Part shown: positions 46,521 to 59,575 of the stretch, in pieces
How the letters are laid out: each line of letters begins with the position of its first letter
Position numbering within the stretch: the stretch's first letter is position 1
From: Limonium bicolor
Lineage: Eukaryota > Streptophyta > Magnoliopsida > Caryophyllales > Plumbaginaceae
Reading direction: 5' to 3'
DNA length: 64,000 nt
Assembly: GCA_023374045.1 (NCBI GenBank)
Contig: CM041776.1
Span: 122,417,733-122,481,732, forward strand
The notes under the pieces: model-generated
Database searches by the model: none
Seen by the model: the letters and a program-made list of their open reading frames with translations, nothing else
Told to the model about the DNA's origin: nothing
Translations under genes and position numbers: made by a program

Positions 46521-46845
46521 AAAAGGTGATGTGTAACACGTTAAGGATAACAAGAAGGGTGGATAACCCAAGTTATCAGGGTCGCGCAGCAGAAGCTAGT
46601 GGGCCCTAGCAGGAGATTAATGTACCTGGTGAGTATAATAAATGGCCATTAATGCCTTGAAGCCGGTTAGGCTGAACCGAATTAATTATGAGTTAAATAA
46701 ACTCATATAGGAATTCTTGGTGCAAAGACTAAACCATCGGTATGGTTAAGACCCTTGACCAGAGCTTATTATATAGTATACCGTAGTGAAGCAAACGCTT
46801 CATTGCCCGAATTGATAACCAAGTTTAATATAATAACATATGGAG

Positions 46846-46882
46846 ATTACGTGGGCGTAATCCCTTTTAAGGGGGGTAGAGC
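46846..46882 (+). other. Second (internal) polypurine tract of C with upstream hairpin
   Basis: TTTTAAGGGGGGTAGAGC (46865-46882) is preceded by GATTACG/CGTAATC as in A. It lies about 1.17 kb before the LTR-adjacent tract at 48040-48054. Confidence 0.65.
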
Positions 46883-48039
46883 GAAAACCGCTTAATGTAA
46901 GTTTTGTGAATAAAACACATAAACCGTAATGTGCATAGCACAAATGAGAACCAAATTGATGATTGATACTATGTTAAATAAACATAAGTATTCATTCATA
47001 TTGTAATTATGGTAACTAGGCATTAGATATGCAAATACCATAGGAGGAATATACCCATTGTAACACCATGTAAGAGTATTGGTAAAGAAAGTAATGAGTA
47101 GTGGACGGAGCTCCACGAGTATTGTAGCCTTTGGAAAGTACGAAATGAATGAGAGTATAGATGAGTGAAGTATGAGTAGTGGAATCGTAGGTAAATTATT
47201 GAAACAATTGAAGTCAACTATATCTTAGGTATAGTATTCCTTAGTTAGAATATTGGAGATGATGGTGAGTAAGGGATGAAGTAGTGAAGGTTGATGAAAT
47301 GAGCATTAGGTATTGAACCACGGAGTAAAGCATTGGGAAGTAGAGTGAGGATGATGATGGAGATTCCATCCTTTGGAGATGTATGAATTCGTATCACGAC
47401 TAGAAAGAGTAAAAAGATAGAAAATGAAAATCAAATATGTTTGTTTGAAACTGATGTGGGAAGTCGAACTTGATCCTGATCATCGAGGGAAACCGAACAC
47501 AAATTGGGTGGAAAGATAGTTCACACTGATGCTGATCACATCAGGGTGAACGATTCTTGAAGCTCCCCTAAGTGGTCACAAGAGTCACATAGGAAGAAGT
47601 AATGAATAAAATTGGAATTTGAGTTGTGTGTTTAGAAAATTTTAATTGGTAGTGTGTGAAAGATTTCCTTAGTATGAAGAATGAGGATCTGCTAGAAGTG
47701 TATACCGAAGAAGATATAGTAAGGTAGTAGTTGTATTATTCAAGGGCAGCGGGACATAGAGGAGTCCTGTCTAGATGACCTGGTGCCTGAGGGATGTATG
47801 AGTATTGCATTGCTTTGGGGACAGCTTTGCACTGTAGGTATGTATAAATTTTGTAATGAGGAATCGGATGGTTAGTAGTAGTGCGGATTGGAGTAACTAT
47901 GTACATTGGTATGGTATGGTATGAGAGACTGAGGAATGGATTTGGGAATTGTAAGGAGGAGATATGGCTTTGGTATTAGTGAAGGTAAATAGTAAGTATA
48001 GTAATCCCATAACCTCGAACAACTTTGAGGACAAAGTTC

Positions 48040-48054
48040 TTAAGGGGGGTAGAT
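48040..48054 (+). other. LTR-adjacent polypurine tract of C
   Basis: TTAAGGGGGGTAGAT abuts the 3' LTR. Confidence 0.9.
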
Positions 48055-51000
48055 TGAAATACCCCGAACTTAAATATAGGATTAAAATTAATCTAATACG
48101 TATTTAAGGGCCTAATGGTACCTAATTAATATTGGTAAGGAGAACAAATCCAAAAAGAAATAAAGAAACGCTTAAAAAGCGAAAAACGCTAAATAAGCGT
48201 TAAAATAACCATAGGAGGTATGAGACCTTGGTTAGCGTATTATATGGATTCCAAAGGTTTAATAAGACCTAAATAATATATGGGAACAACTCCCGAAGAA
48301 AACGGATCCAAATAATGAATTAAAACGCTAATAGAACCTTAAAACGCGTTTTCGAGGTAACCGGGGAAAACGTGTCTTTAAGCGGGTCAAATAGACTCGT
48401 AACAATTTTGGTCAACTAAATAATCATTAATAAATATTAGTGAAGCTTTAGAACCAATAAAATCAATAAAACGAGCAATTAGAAAAAACTGTCAAAAACG
48501 GGAAGTTGTGGGGTAGAAACATAAATAACCAAAACTTATGTGTCCAATATTGTAAATAGAATTCTAAAACCCACATGGGCTGTGTGTGTCACGATTTGCT
48601 CTCTCTCTCACACACTCTCTATTCTCTTTTATTCACAAAAGACAAAAGCATTTCAAAAGCAAAAAGTAAACATATTACTTTACCACCACTCTCTCTCTCC
48701 TATCCTCTCATTTCTTCACTCACGTAGCAGCCCCTTCCCCCTCACTCTCTATTTCTTCTTCCTTCTCCAGCGACAGCCATGGAGGAATGAACAAACCCAC
48801 ACAAAACACCACTTCTCTCCTCTTGTTACTACCTCAAATCTCCTCCAAAAATTACAAAACTTGTACCATTGGAATCCTCTCATCAAGAGCTACATTCCTA
48901 TCTTTTCAAAAATCGAAAACAACAACTTTCATCTCCATGGGTATGGAGCATTTGGAGTTTCAAGACCACCATTAGAACCACCTCTTCCTCCTTGTCATTT
49001 TAAGGTAAAAATCTTCTTGAAACTCCTTTGTTTTTCTAGCCTCATGGGCAAAACGAAAATGAAGCTAAAACCTTGTTTGGTTTCTTTGCACTCTAGCCGA
49101 TTTTGGCTTGTTGAAGGAGTTGGAAATCTTGTTCTTGAACCACTCCAAGCTTCATTTGCACCCTTGCAAGGTAATGCGATTTCCTAAACCCTAGAATATA
49201 CCTTAAGCTTCAAAGATGGTTAGGGGTTAGTTTGTATTGAATGGTGGTGTGTATGGGTTGTAGTGTTAGAGAATTTAATCTACAAAACCGGTGGGAAGGA
49301 AGAAAAAAGAAAGAAGAAGAAAGAAAAGAAGAAGAAAGGAGAAGCTAGTAAAGAACAAGGTAAATTGCACTCTTTTGTGGAGTCTTGTAAATGTTTTATG
49401 TAACAGTTTTTAGTAGTTTAAAATGTGCGATGTATAATGATAATGAGTAGTAGTGAAATGGGTAAGAGAACTTAAATGTTTTAAAGCTTCAAAAGTTGAT
49501 CCCAAAACATGTATAAACCTTAAGGAAAGAAATGGGAATGTGCAGGAAATTATTGAGTGATAATGGGTAGTATTGTGTTGGAGAGTTTGGTATATTGATG
49601 CTGTTTACAAACAGGTGAAATGAGCAATGAATGAGGTTATGAGTAGTAGGTATGTTGAAGTATGATGGTAAGGTAATGTAGCTGTTTTGGAACTTTTAAA
49701 GGATGATTAAAAGCTTGGGAAAACATTGGGTAATGGTATGTATGTGCAGGAAAAATATTGTGGTATTTGTGTGGAATGATGTGTGACTTGATTTGGGGAA
49801 TTGGAATGAATGTGTGAGCTGAAAATGTATGTGGGCAATGTTAGAAATATAGGGGAACCTATGCCCAAATTTTTATGGAAATTGAAGGACTTAGATGAGG
49901 AGGAGGAAGGGATAACCTATGTGGTGACTAAGTGTATCTGGAGAGTTTAAGTGAGTAGTTTTAGTACTTGTAACAGATTTAGAAGAGGAGTTAAGTAATG
50001 GATGGAGCTAGGATTGAGGCAATGCATTGAGGATTTAGGAGTAGCATTAGTAGAGGGAGTATTGAATGGTAAAGATTTAAGGAAAAATCTGTAGCATTGT
50101 GGAAGGAGAAAACTGTAACAGAGAAGAGAATAACAGTGGAAAAATCTGTAAGTGAACAGATATTGACAAAGGAGTTTAGAGAGTGGTTTGGGCTAGTTTA
50201 AAATGCTTAAACAAAGTTAAAACATGCTAGATTATATGTAGAAATATTAGGGAAGAGATTGGTAGAAGTTTGGAATTAAAACAAGCTCAAAAACTTATAT
50301 ATGTTGCAATACTGTAACTAGTCCGGGTTTGCAAACCAGCACACAAACCCGGACTAGCATGAAAACTCGACAGAAAGTTTTACAAAGGGATGGTCCGGGT
50401 TTACAAACCAAGACACTAACCCGGACCACCCCAAAAATACACCCGAGAGATTTGCAAAGGAATGGTCCGGGTTTGCAAACCAATCCCCAAACCCGGACCA
50501 CCCAAATTTTTCACCCGAGAGGAATAACAATGTATGGTCCGGGTTTGTAAACCCAGCCCTAAACCCGGACCACACCTAATTTTCACCCGTATGTTGTTCC
50601 AGCGAGTTGGTCCGGGTTTGTAAACCCGGACACCAACCCGGACCAACACAAAAACTACCCAGAATGTATTTTTAAGCTTGGGTAAGGATGGGTAATGATG
50701 GGTAATGATATTATAAGTTAATTAAGACATGATTGATGATGTTTAAAGGTCATTAAGGCCATGAACAAGTTTAGAAAATAATTTTAAGTAAGTAACTTAA
50801 GTAAATGTATTTGAATAACAATGGGGTAGTAAGTATAAACTGGGAAACAGTAAGGGAAGTAATGAGTAAGGTTAGTTATGGATAATTAACCACCCAATTG
50901 TATGTATGTCATAGGATTCGACTAGTTGAACACCGAAGGGAGTCGGTGAGTTCCAAAGTCAACGGTGAAAGGTATGATTTCTTCATGCCCTGTATCCTAA

Positions 51001-52320
51001 TCTGGTTACCCCGATTTGTGTGCTTATTTGATCACCTAATAAGATAAATGCATGAATCGGATTATATTGCACTTACTCGTGCTTGTTTACATTGTTCTTG
51101 GCATTTGTCTTGAACAATAGTTTGTATAATTCATGAGATATATGAATGATGATGACTTGTATTCGAATCTTGTATTGTACTTAAGTATTGTATTGTATTT
51201 TGTATAAATGGGTATTGAGCATAGTAATTGTGTATGTGGCTTGTATGAATGACTTCTGCTAATTCCTAACTACCTAACTCCTAACTTAAGTGAGTAAACT
51301 GGAATGAGTAGAAGTCCGATATAGCTTCGGCCACGTGAGGATGCGGAGTCACAAGAGGTTGGCTGCAATTCCTGACTCTTAAACTGGTCCGCGGCCCAAA
51401 TCCCTTAAATGGGTAGCATCCCGGATTGGTGAGTCAAGTAAATCCGGAGGTGGGACGGAGTAGTCCCCAGGGCCGGAGGTCCCGACGACTTAACATGAGT
51501 AAGAGTAAGTAAGTATGTATGAGTATGTAGTATGCGTATGTATGAAGTAACGAGTAAAAGAGTAATCTCCACCCGATTAACCCGGGTGGACCAATGAAGC
51601 TAACAAGTATTGTATATTGTGTATGGAATGTGTATGTGTACTTCGGAAAAAGGTAAGTATGTATTGGATGGGTTATGTTGTACTTCTTGTATGTAATGAA
51701 GTGTATGTATGTGTGTCTTGCGTAATGTATTGTAATATTGTGTATAAGAGCATGTATGCATGTATGTTTGAATGAAAATGAACTGCATGTATTCGACCAA
51801 GTGGTCGGCGTACCCTCACTAGTACGCGGGGTATGCGGTTATCATGCGCAGCGAAAACTGGCGCCCTAGGGGGAACGTTTTTAGTGTGCAGGTACCCGAA
51901 GCGGATGTGTTCAAGGTAAGAGACCGGCGGCACAACCTTGTATCTAGAAAGTAAGTAGTTGTGAGGAATGGGTAGTAAGTAGTCTCCAAGGGAGAATGTA
52001 TGAGTTTGGAAGAGGTATTATACTTGTATGAGGATCCTAGTAGACTCGGTATGTGAATTAAATTGTATTGTACATGGAGTATTGTATGGAATGAAGATTA
52101 CAGTACTTATTTGGTAAATGGAGTATGTGTTGTAGTTATGTAATACTCGGGATTCCGGTCCATCAGACCGATGCTGTATGTAGTAGCAGTAGCCTTGTTA
52201 GTCACGGGGGTGACTAACGGCATTGTATCACCCACATTATGTAAGTATGTATCCGCTGCGTGTATCTGATGTGTAAGGAGATTGGACGGTAAGCACAGCA
52301 TTAATGGTAGGGGTGTTACA
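48055..52320 (+). repeat. 3' LTR of element C
   Basis: Starts TGAAATACCCC and ends GGGGTGTTACA, followed by the second AAAAG. It is nearly identical to 38227-42469. Confidence 0.93.
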
Positions 52321-52325
52321 AAAAG

Positions 52326-54671
52326 GGTGAGATTAAGATGTTTAAATGACTTATAATGACTTAGGCATCACTATGAAGGATTTAGGAATCAAAAGAGTGT
52401 ACTTGGGTATTTAGGATTAGCTTAGGTAAATGTTGATAAAAGAAGCTAGGAATCTTGGGTAGTTAGATGTAAATGAGTGTTATTTAGATGATTTAGGTAG
52501 AAACTAGAGTTTAGAATTTAAGGAAACCTTGGAAAGTGTAAGGGATGCAAGTGGTGTATTTGGAGTGGTCAAGTTCTAAGGGGGAAACTTTTTGCTAGTA
52601 GAAGTGCTAGGTGAAAGGGATGTTGAAATGTCGGAAAGAAAATAAGTGTTAAGTGTTGGTAGTGTTGTTTGAATTGTGTAAAGTGGTTGAAATGATCTTG
52701 GAGGTTGTTTTAATGAGTTTTGGAGGATGATTTAAGGTGGGTTTAAGGGTCTAAATGATGTTAGAACACATTGGAAGGCTTGAGGAAAAGTTTAGTGAAG
52801 ATTTGACAATGTTTGGGCATGTTCTGGTGGCGTCCGACCCAGGGGTCCGACCCAAGTTTGGGTCGGACGGCCTCTGTAGACGCCAGTGAATGGTTCTGGA
52901 ATGGTCCGACCTAGAGGACATGGGTCGGACATGGGTTCGGACGGGTGTGTTTTAAAGGGCGGTTAAGTTTCTGGAATGGTCCGACCTTGAGGACTTGTCG
53001 GACATGGGTCGGACATGTGAGGTTTAGAAACGAAAAATTTCTGGAATGGTCCGACCCAGTGGTTGGGTCGGACATGGGTCGGACATGTGGAGTTTTTCAA
53101 ACCCGAAAATTACTGGAAGGGTCCGACCCAGATGGTGGGTCGGACGGTGGGTCGGACGACCCTTAAGACTTTAAAAAAAAACTTTAATTCTAAGGATGTT
53201 TTAATGGTATTAATGGTACACCATTTAGAGTGCATTGATGATTAGAAACCTAAGAACCTAAGGGGATTAAGTTAAGTTAAATATAAGTTCATCAGCTTAC
53301 GTTAAGTTGCAAGATTAAGTTATAAGGCTTAAGAAGTGTTAATTGGGGACCATTAAGGGTTTAAACAAGGTAAATAAGTTAAGCAATGTATAGATCTTAA
53401 TCATTTAAGTTGGATGATATTTAGGACATGAAAGTTGGAAACCGGAGGAGTATTAAAACACCGGACGATCGACGGTGAACGGTACAAGTCATTCTTGTGA
53501 CCTGCTTGCTAACGAGGTGTCCCCTCGGCTGTGTGCTATCTGTTTATTTTCTATGACTAAGACAAGAATAAAGCATGCAACCGTTTAACTTATTCTTGTT
53601 GTGATTGTGTTTATTTACACTAACCCGCGAGACTTGAGAATGTTGCTAACTAAGATGTAGTACTCACGGAGTTAAGGATAAGAACTAAGTATTGGTGATT
53701 GTTGGTTTTCACCTGTCAAGGTTTAACTAACACTTGGTAATTAAGGCTTTCACTAACCATAACTTGGGGTGGGAGTGAGGAATCCGGAATGGTACCGGCA
53801 CATGTGTATTGGGGGAGGTCGGTATCTGAATCAGATCCGACTTCCAATAAGACTTGTCATTAGACTCGTCGCCTAGGGTCAACAAACCGACCCGACCACC
53901 CGGGCTACTGTTTGAGGTGGGAGGCACATTAAGGATGGCGTAGGGGGATAAAGCCTACATCCCCAACAAATTAAGAAAGGTAGCTTATCGTCGGATAGTG
54001 CACTGCTACCGGCTAGGGTTAACCAAGCCCTACAAAGATAAGCAACCAATTAAGGGCTAACCAATCTAATAGTGGAGCGGTTGGCAATTATAAGGTTAAG
54101 GAGATTATGGATCTAAGGAGTTAAGAACTAACTCACTTATTAAGGGAACGCCTGAGTCGTTCATTTGCTTATGAGCTATTTATGTTCATTGTGGTTGTTG
54201 GTCTATTGCGTTTCATATTATGCTTATTATGCTAATCAACTTCCATGCTATCGACAATTAGTCGTCGTAGCCCCGTTAGCTTGGGGGCCATGGGAGGGTC
54301 ATACCAGCATTCGTGCTGACCCCCTTTGGGGGCTGTTTTTACACTTGCAAGTAAGCGGCCGATGAAGTCACACCATGAGAGTAGGAGCGGGTAACCCTAG
54401 GTGGGACTTTATTTTGAGTACGGGTAGTGCCTGTGCACCCGTCAGTTAGTAGTGGAACATAAGCTTGTGGAATATTGTATGGTTTTGGAGAATACCTTAA
54501 ACTCGGTTGGTGTATGTATTGTGGATATATGATTGTAAATATTTAAATAACGGTATTTCTTGTTGGTTAGACCGTAGCAAGGTCCTGGTGGTCATTTATT
54601 TCCGCTGCGACGTTTAAAGCATTATTTGTTAAGTAGTGATAACCACGATTGGCTTAGGATGGGGTGTTACA
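52326..54671 (+). repeat. 3' LTR of B, right part
   Basis: Resumes after the C target duplication and follows 27696-30042. It contains the second inverted-repeat array (about 52830-53160) and twin hairpins (54305-54356). It ends GGGGTGTTACA, followed by TGAGG. Compared with the 5' LTR, the stretch about 52330-53420 is rich in one-base indels. Confidence 0.92.
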
Positions 54672-54676
54672 TGAGG

Positions 54677-57585
54677 TGTGTGAGATGGTTGAATGAGGAA
54701 AACAATGCATTTGGGCATGATAATATACTAGAGAAGCTATGGCGAAATTTGAGTAGGAAAAGAAGTGTTTAAGTGGTGATTGTGAATTGATACTACCTAG
54801 GGTTTACTAGGAGACCTAAAAAGGGATTTGAGTGGAAATGAGTTAACTAAGTAGTTCTTGAGGTTTAGAATGACCTAGAGTGGTCTATGAGGAAATTAGA
54901 GTTTAGATGGGTGTATTGAACACACCAAAATCATGGTAAGAGGAATGGAGAGACTTGTGCAAAATTTGGAGGAGAAGGTGTATAATGCCTTAAGGTGATT
55001 TAGGTATGAACTAGGGAATATATCAATGAAAGTTTTGGGAAACTTGTGTAAGTAGTGATGATGCTAGTAGTGGAACAATAAGGTTTTAGTTTAGATGGTA
55101 ATGAGTGGACTTAGGTGATGGGAGTGAAGATTGAAGGAGAATGTCGTCGATTGCCAAGGAAGTTGACTAAGGATGCATAAGAGTGTAAGATCATGAGAAT
55201 GGTGAGTAGATTGAGTGAAGGAGATGTAGGTGCTAAGAGGATGGGAAGAAATGTTTAGGTGTGTCCAAGAGTTTAGTAATGATGAGTAATAATGGAAAAG
55301 AGAGGAATTGGTGCATGGATATGCAAGGTGACTTGAGGAAGTTTTGGAAATGAACTGAAGATGGAAAGTAATGCTTATGAAGTGCTCAAACTGATAAGGA
55401 GGGAACACTTGGGTTGGTTGAAGTTTTGGTAAGGTTACAAGTTGGAAATGTAAGGAATTATATGATAAGTGTTAGGAGTGTTTGTAAGAATTTAGTAAAT
55501 GTTTAAGAAGATCTTTGGAAGTTGTTTTGGAGAGTTTGGTGGAAGTTTTAAGGTGAGTTTAAGTGCCTAGATGGTATTAGGACACATGGGGGGAACTTGT
55601 GAAGAAGTTTGGAGACAAATGGGAATTTAGGAACAAGGTCGGTCGAGCTCAGTTTACACTACCAGAAAGAGTTTCTGGAATCAACCGAACTTGGGGACTG
55701 GACTTACAAGTTCGGTTGGGCTTGTATTTTGTGTACGAATTTAGTCTCTGGAATCGACCGAACATGGGACCGAACTTGGCAAGTTCGGTCGAGCTTAAAT
55801 TTCCCACGGGGAAAACTCTCGGGAATGGACCGACCTTGGGGACCGGACTTGCAAGGTCGGTCGGGGGTAAAATTTTCAACGGTAATAAGTTCTGGAATGG
55901 ACCGACCTTGGGTAAGGTCGGTCGGTAAGGTCGGTCGACCTTAAAGATGAAAAAAAAGAGAGAAACCCTAAGGAAGTTTAGTGGTGTTAATGGTACCCCA
56001 TTAAGAGGGCAATGATGAATAGAGGTATAAAAACCTAAGAGATTAAGATAAGTATAAACTTAAAAGTTTAAGGTTAAGTTGTAAGATTAAGTTGTAAACT
56101 TAAGAGATGTTAGGTGGAATCATTATGGGTTAAGTAAGTTAAATAAGTTGAATTAAGTTAAGTGATTAACAACCTAAAACTGAATGAATGTTTTAGGGCT
56201 TGAGTATTTGGACTCCGGAAGAGAGTAAGCAACCGAACGACCAACGGTGAACGGTACAATTCTTCTTGTGACCTGCTTGCTAACGAGGTGTCCTCGGCTT
56301 GTGTGCTATTTGTTTTTGTGTGCTCACTAAACAAGATAAAGCATGCAACCGGAACATTATGTTTATTGTATTGTTGTGTGATGTTTGAAACTAACACAAC
56401 TTACTGTGAGAACTTACTAACCAACGTTTAGTATGGAATTGAGTGAGACTAAGGAACGCTCCCTAATATAAGTTTGATATAAACCGAAAGAGGTTACCCA
56501 ACAAACATTGTCTTGAGACTTCTACTAACTGGAACTTAAGGGGGGGAGTGAGGAACCCGGGACTGACTCCGATCATGCATGCTAAGGAAAAAGAGAGTCG
56601 GTATCTATATCAGATCCGACTTCCGCTTAAGGACATGTCTTCGGACTTGTAGCCTAGGGTCGGTTGTCGGCTCAGCTACGTTGGACATACAGTCCAAGGT
56701 AGGTGGCATTAAGATGGTGCGGTAGGATCACCTAAATCCTAAATTATAAGATAAGTTGTTTATTCAACCAATGGAGTTAATAGCTCATTGGCTAGGGTTG
56801 CTTTTGACCCGACAAAAATAAACATTGAGATAAGATATAATCATTTTATTTAAAGAGTGGTTTGTATTCTAAGATTAAGATAAGGTTTGAGATAAGTTGC
56901 AACCATTCCTTTGTAAAGGATGGTTTGTATTGTAAGACTGAGATAAGCTACTTCCACTCCTTTTTAAAGGATAGTTGTTTTCTAAGATTAAGATAAGACT
57001 AAGATTGAGGTAAGATAAGGATGGACTAAGATTGAGAGGAAACATAACTTAAGGAGTTAAATAATTAACTCTCTAATTAAGGGAACGCATTTAAGTCGTT
57101 CATGGTGTTTGAACTTTGATTGTTCATGATTGGTTTGTTGTTTATTGCACTTTCTACTATGTTGTGCATCTAATCAACCTACATGCTATCGACAATTAGT
57201 CGTCGTAGCCACGTTAGCTTGGGGGCCATGAGAGGATCGTACCAGCATTCATGCTGACCCCCTTTGGGGGCTGTTTTTACTACACGGGTGAACGTCAGGA
57301 GGCGGCCGTCGCGTGAGTAAGATGGGGTACAAGCGTTACGGGTTAAGTGGGGCCTACGAGTTGTGCATGTACACTCGTATGGCCATTTGAGTTAGTAAGA
57401 TGTATAGGATGTGAGGGGATTGTAAGAAGGATATGTATCTGGTTAAGATTTGTATGTACTAATGTTCGGTATATTCTGTCAGTCAGACCGTGGCAAGGTC
57501 CTGGAGTGTATTGAATTCCGCTGTGACATGTATATATATGTTGTTAAGTTGCGAAACCACATTTGGATTGAGATGGGGTGTTACA
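54677..57585 (+). repeat. Second LTR of A, right part
   Basis: Continues the LTR cut at 25848 and follows 11490-14417. It contains the array at about 55635-55942, the GATAAG units (about 56835-56990) and twin hairpins (57243-57289), and ends GGGGTGTTACA. The following sequence belongs to E and is not a primer binding site, so this is a terminal 3' LTR. Confidence 0.92.
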
Positions 57586-58949
57586 AATAAGTTTTGTCAC
57601 GGACTTGCATACCTTAGAATACTCTCTTCTCTGTAAAAAGGCTTATCTAATATTTCACTTATCAGGGCTTGATTATTTCCTATACTTTGATTACCATAAC
57701 TTGGAGCAAAGACAGTCACAGTTAGATCTCAAGGAAAAGTTTTCATGACTCTGTCCACAATTACAGTTCCATAAAGTACTATTTCCTCCGCCTTAAAGCT
57801 TGGCTTTCCTTATTTCATCTAAACTCCATAAATCAGGTGAACCATATGCTCAGCCTAGGTTAAGTATCTCTTTATATTAGTACCATCTTAACTAAGGGTT
57901 TCCAGATTGTATCCAACGGTTTGGTAATAGGACAATCAAAGTGTATTCTTTGTTTCCATCTCTTAGAACGTGGTTAATCCACAAACTTAATGGCTTCCAA
58001 AAATAGGTCGATTAGTTGTATCAAATAGAAGATCTAGAGTCACAGGGATTAGTATATAGCGTTAGGAAGGCTTACGTGTAAAACAATTGTTACAAGCCAA
58101 GGGGTATGTTTCCCCCACTTTTAAATTTAATTTACTCTCTTTTTTTTGTATATATTAATTCAAACTCTTATATAATTTACACTAAATTCATTGCAAGTGT
58201 CGAGGAGAGTTATTCGTTACCATGTTTATATTAAAAATTTATATTACATATGGGGTTAACCTTATTTGATTTATTGCGATCTTTATTCGCGTTTATAACT
58301 TGAGCTGTCATAAAACACATATGCTCGTATATAACCATAAGGATAGTGTAGGACGATAGCCTCAAAATAGGGTAGGTATACTTAACGATACTTTAGCCCT
58401 CTGAAATGTATCAATACTCCTCAACGTTTTAGGTTTACAACCTCCAAATTATATTTATATATGTAGCATTTGGTATTGCTAATTAAGTAGTTCTCCCGAC
58501 TTTAGAAAATATCGATTCAAAGTTTGTTCTCTCCCCAGTATTAATTAGGAGTCCAGCATAGTTACCATATTAACAATAGCTGAGACCCTTGGTATTTACT
58601 CGGTATTTTAAAACTCGTACTTATCCATGATGGATGTTTAGTTATATATTTTGAGATCCTGTTTCTCTATTGTCATTTTCAAGGTTTTGCACTATTTCCT
58701 CTCGGAGTTAATAAGGGATTGTAAAATTTTCCAGTCTCGCACTGAGCGGTAAGCTCGGTGCCTGGGTATCCCATAAAATTTTAGTGTTTGTTCTTTACGT
58801 GTAGGTCTTCATCAACCCTTTTGACAATTCATATAGTCTTAAGTATTTTATTTTTATTTAGTGTATTCTTTTTCATGACATCTGCTCGTCATTTAGGCAG
58901 GCCATACTTTGTAGTTACTGTAAGTTTAGACAGTTGATAATGCCCTTCG
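57586..58949 (-). other. Degraded E sequence left of the AlkB relic
   Basis: About 1.36 kb with stops in all frames. By position it should hold protease and the start of RT. The only hint is a DTGA-like reading (NTGERTNF) near 58535 on the minus strand. Nothing firm can be called. Confidence 0.4.
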
Positions 58950-59440
58950 GCGGTCCAAGCAAAACTAATTCACTAGCCTCACTGTCCTATCTCACACCAT
59001 GTATCCCAAGTCTAATTTTGGTTTAATACTCTTAATCCCATGGTACACTAATCTGGATTCTCCACCATATATCAACACGTCTCCTAACTTTAAGATAATC
59101 TTGTTCGCCTTATTCATCCTCTTCTGATCACTGTATAAATTCAGCATCATCTCCTATAGAGAATGATACAGCTGGTATCCCAATCTTTACCCATACTCAT
59201 CATATATATAATTTAAATTTTGATCCACTCCTATATCCTGGAATATAAAATTCTCCAAGGCTTATCCCCAAGTTCTACATTCATTTATAATAGTTATTTG
59301 TTCATCTATAGTTAAGTATTTCTTGAGTAGGATCATGCCAGTTCCAATTACTTGGCACTATGCCTCTGGATATCCCCGACCTTCGCTCATAGGCTCAGGT
59401 GATCTCGGTCTCATAGGTAAGGAAAATAAATATCGAAGTA
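58950..59440 (-). pseudogene. AlkB-like relic in element E
   Basis: The minus-strand reading gives GMILLKKYLTIDEQ (about 59340-59300), then, after a deletion that removes the HxD region, SIGDDAEF (about 59165-59140), and in another frame GDVLIYGGESR and VYHGIKSI (about 59080-58965). These match the AlkB exon of B in the same order (GMILLRGYL, SIGDDAEF, GDVLVMGGESR, LYHGIKRI). A YFDI reading near 59430 matches the exon start FNIC in B. Stops, frameshifts and loss of one iron-ligand pair make it inactive. It lies between gag and the presumed protease, as in B. Confidence 0.85.
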
Positions 59441-59575
59441 TCCCATTAGGTGAGAGGTTACCTACGTTAGGTCTCTCAAAATTTTGATACTTACTAATCA
59501 CATATAAGTCTCATTGACTGATAATTATAAACACACATTCATGCATCATGCATTAGGTTTAAGTTCTAGGCTTAC

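Larger units (their letters stand above)
42470..48054 (+). other. Internal region of C (non-coding, decayed pol)
   Basis: 5.6 kb without any credible long ORF on either strand. It shares blocks with A internal regions, for example the GCACTTGC/GCAAGTGC hairpin (43433-43452), a block at about 43825-43990 that matches A at 7750-7930, and the end region with two polypurine tracts. Traces of RT and integrase are listed separately. Minus-strand ORFs up to 135 codons here are not recognisable. Confidence 0.75.
38227..52320 (+). mobile_element. Element C: complete non-coding gypsy element
   Basis: LTRs 38227-42469 (4,243 bp) and 48055-52320 (4,266 bp) flank an internal region 42470-48054 (5.6 kb). 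AAAAG stands on both sides (38222-38226 and 52321-52325). A primer binding site and polypurine tract are present, but there is no coding domain; only eroded pol traces remain. It has the form of a large non-autonomous retrotransposon derivative. It is inserted in B's 3' LTR and is therefore younger than B. The two LTRs differ mainly by small indels. Confidence 0.95.
25849..54671 (+). mobile_element. Element B: gypsy chromovirus with AlkB-like domain
   Basis: A full-length element flanked by TGAGG at 25844-25848 and 54672-54676. It has a 5' LTR 25849-30042, internal region 30043-36385, and a 3' LTR 36386-38226 continued at 52326-54671 (about 4,187 bp against 4,194 bp). Element C interrupts the 3' LTR. 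The internal order is gag, AlkB-like exon, protease, RT, RNase H, integrase, chromodomain. Stops and frame breaks mean this copy is unlikely to make all its products, although its two LTRs remain very similar. Confidence 0.95.
5437..57585 (+). mobile_element. Element A: tandem non-coding gypsy element (int-LTR-int-LTR)
   Basis: The order is internal copy 1 (5437-9809), LTR (9810-14417), internal copy 2 (14418-24166), LTR (24167-25848 continued at 54677-57585). The middle LTR has a polypurine tract on its left and a primer binding site on its right, so it serves both units. The text from 5437 matches that from 19812. It is interrupted by D, solo LTR S and the B/C nest. No ORF longer than about 110 codons exists in the internal regions. 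The outer 5' end lies beyond the window, so the target duplication cannot be checked; the right flank starts AATAA. Confidence 0.85.

Noticed and set aside
57586..57600. AATAA as target duplication of A
   Set aside because: The left end of A is outside the window, so the duplication cannot be confirmed.
58880..58990. Plus-strand MPFGG reading that looks like an RT remnant
   Set aside because: It is the complement of the tail of the minus-strand AlkB relic. The spacing to other RT motifs is wrong and no other plus-strand RT motif is near.
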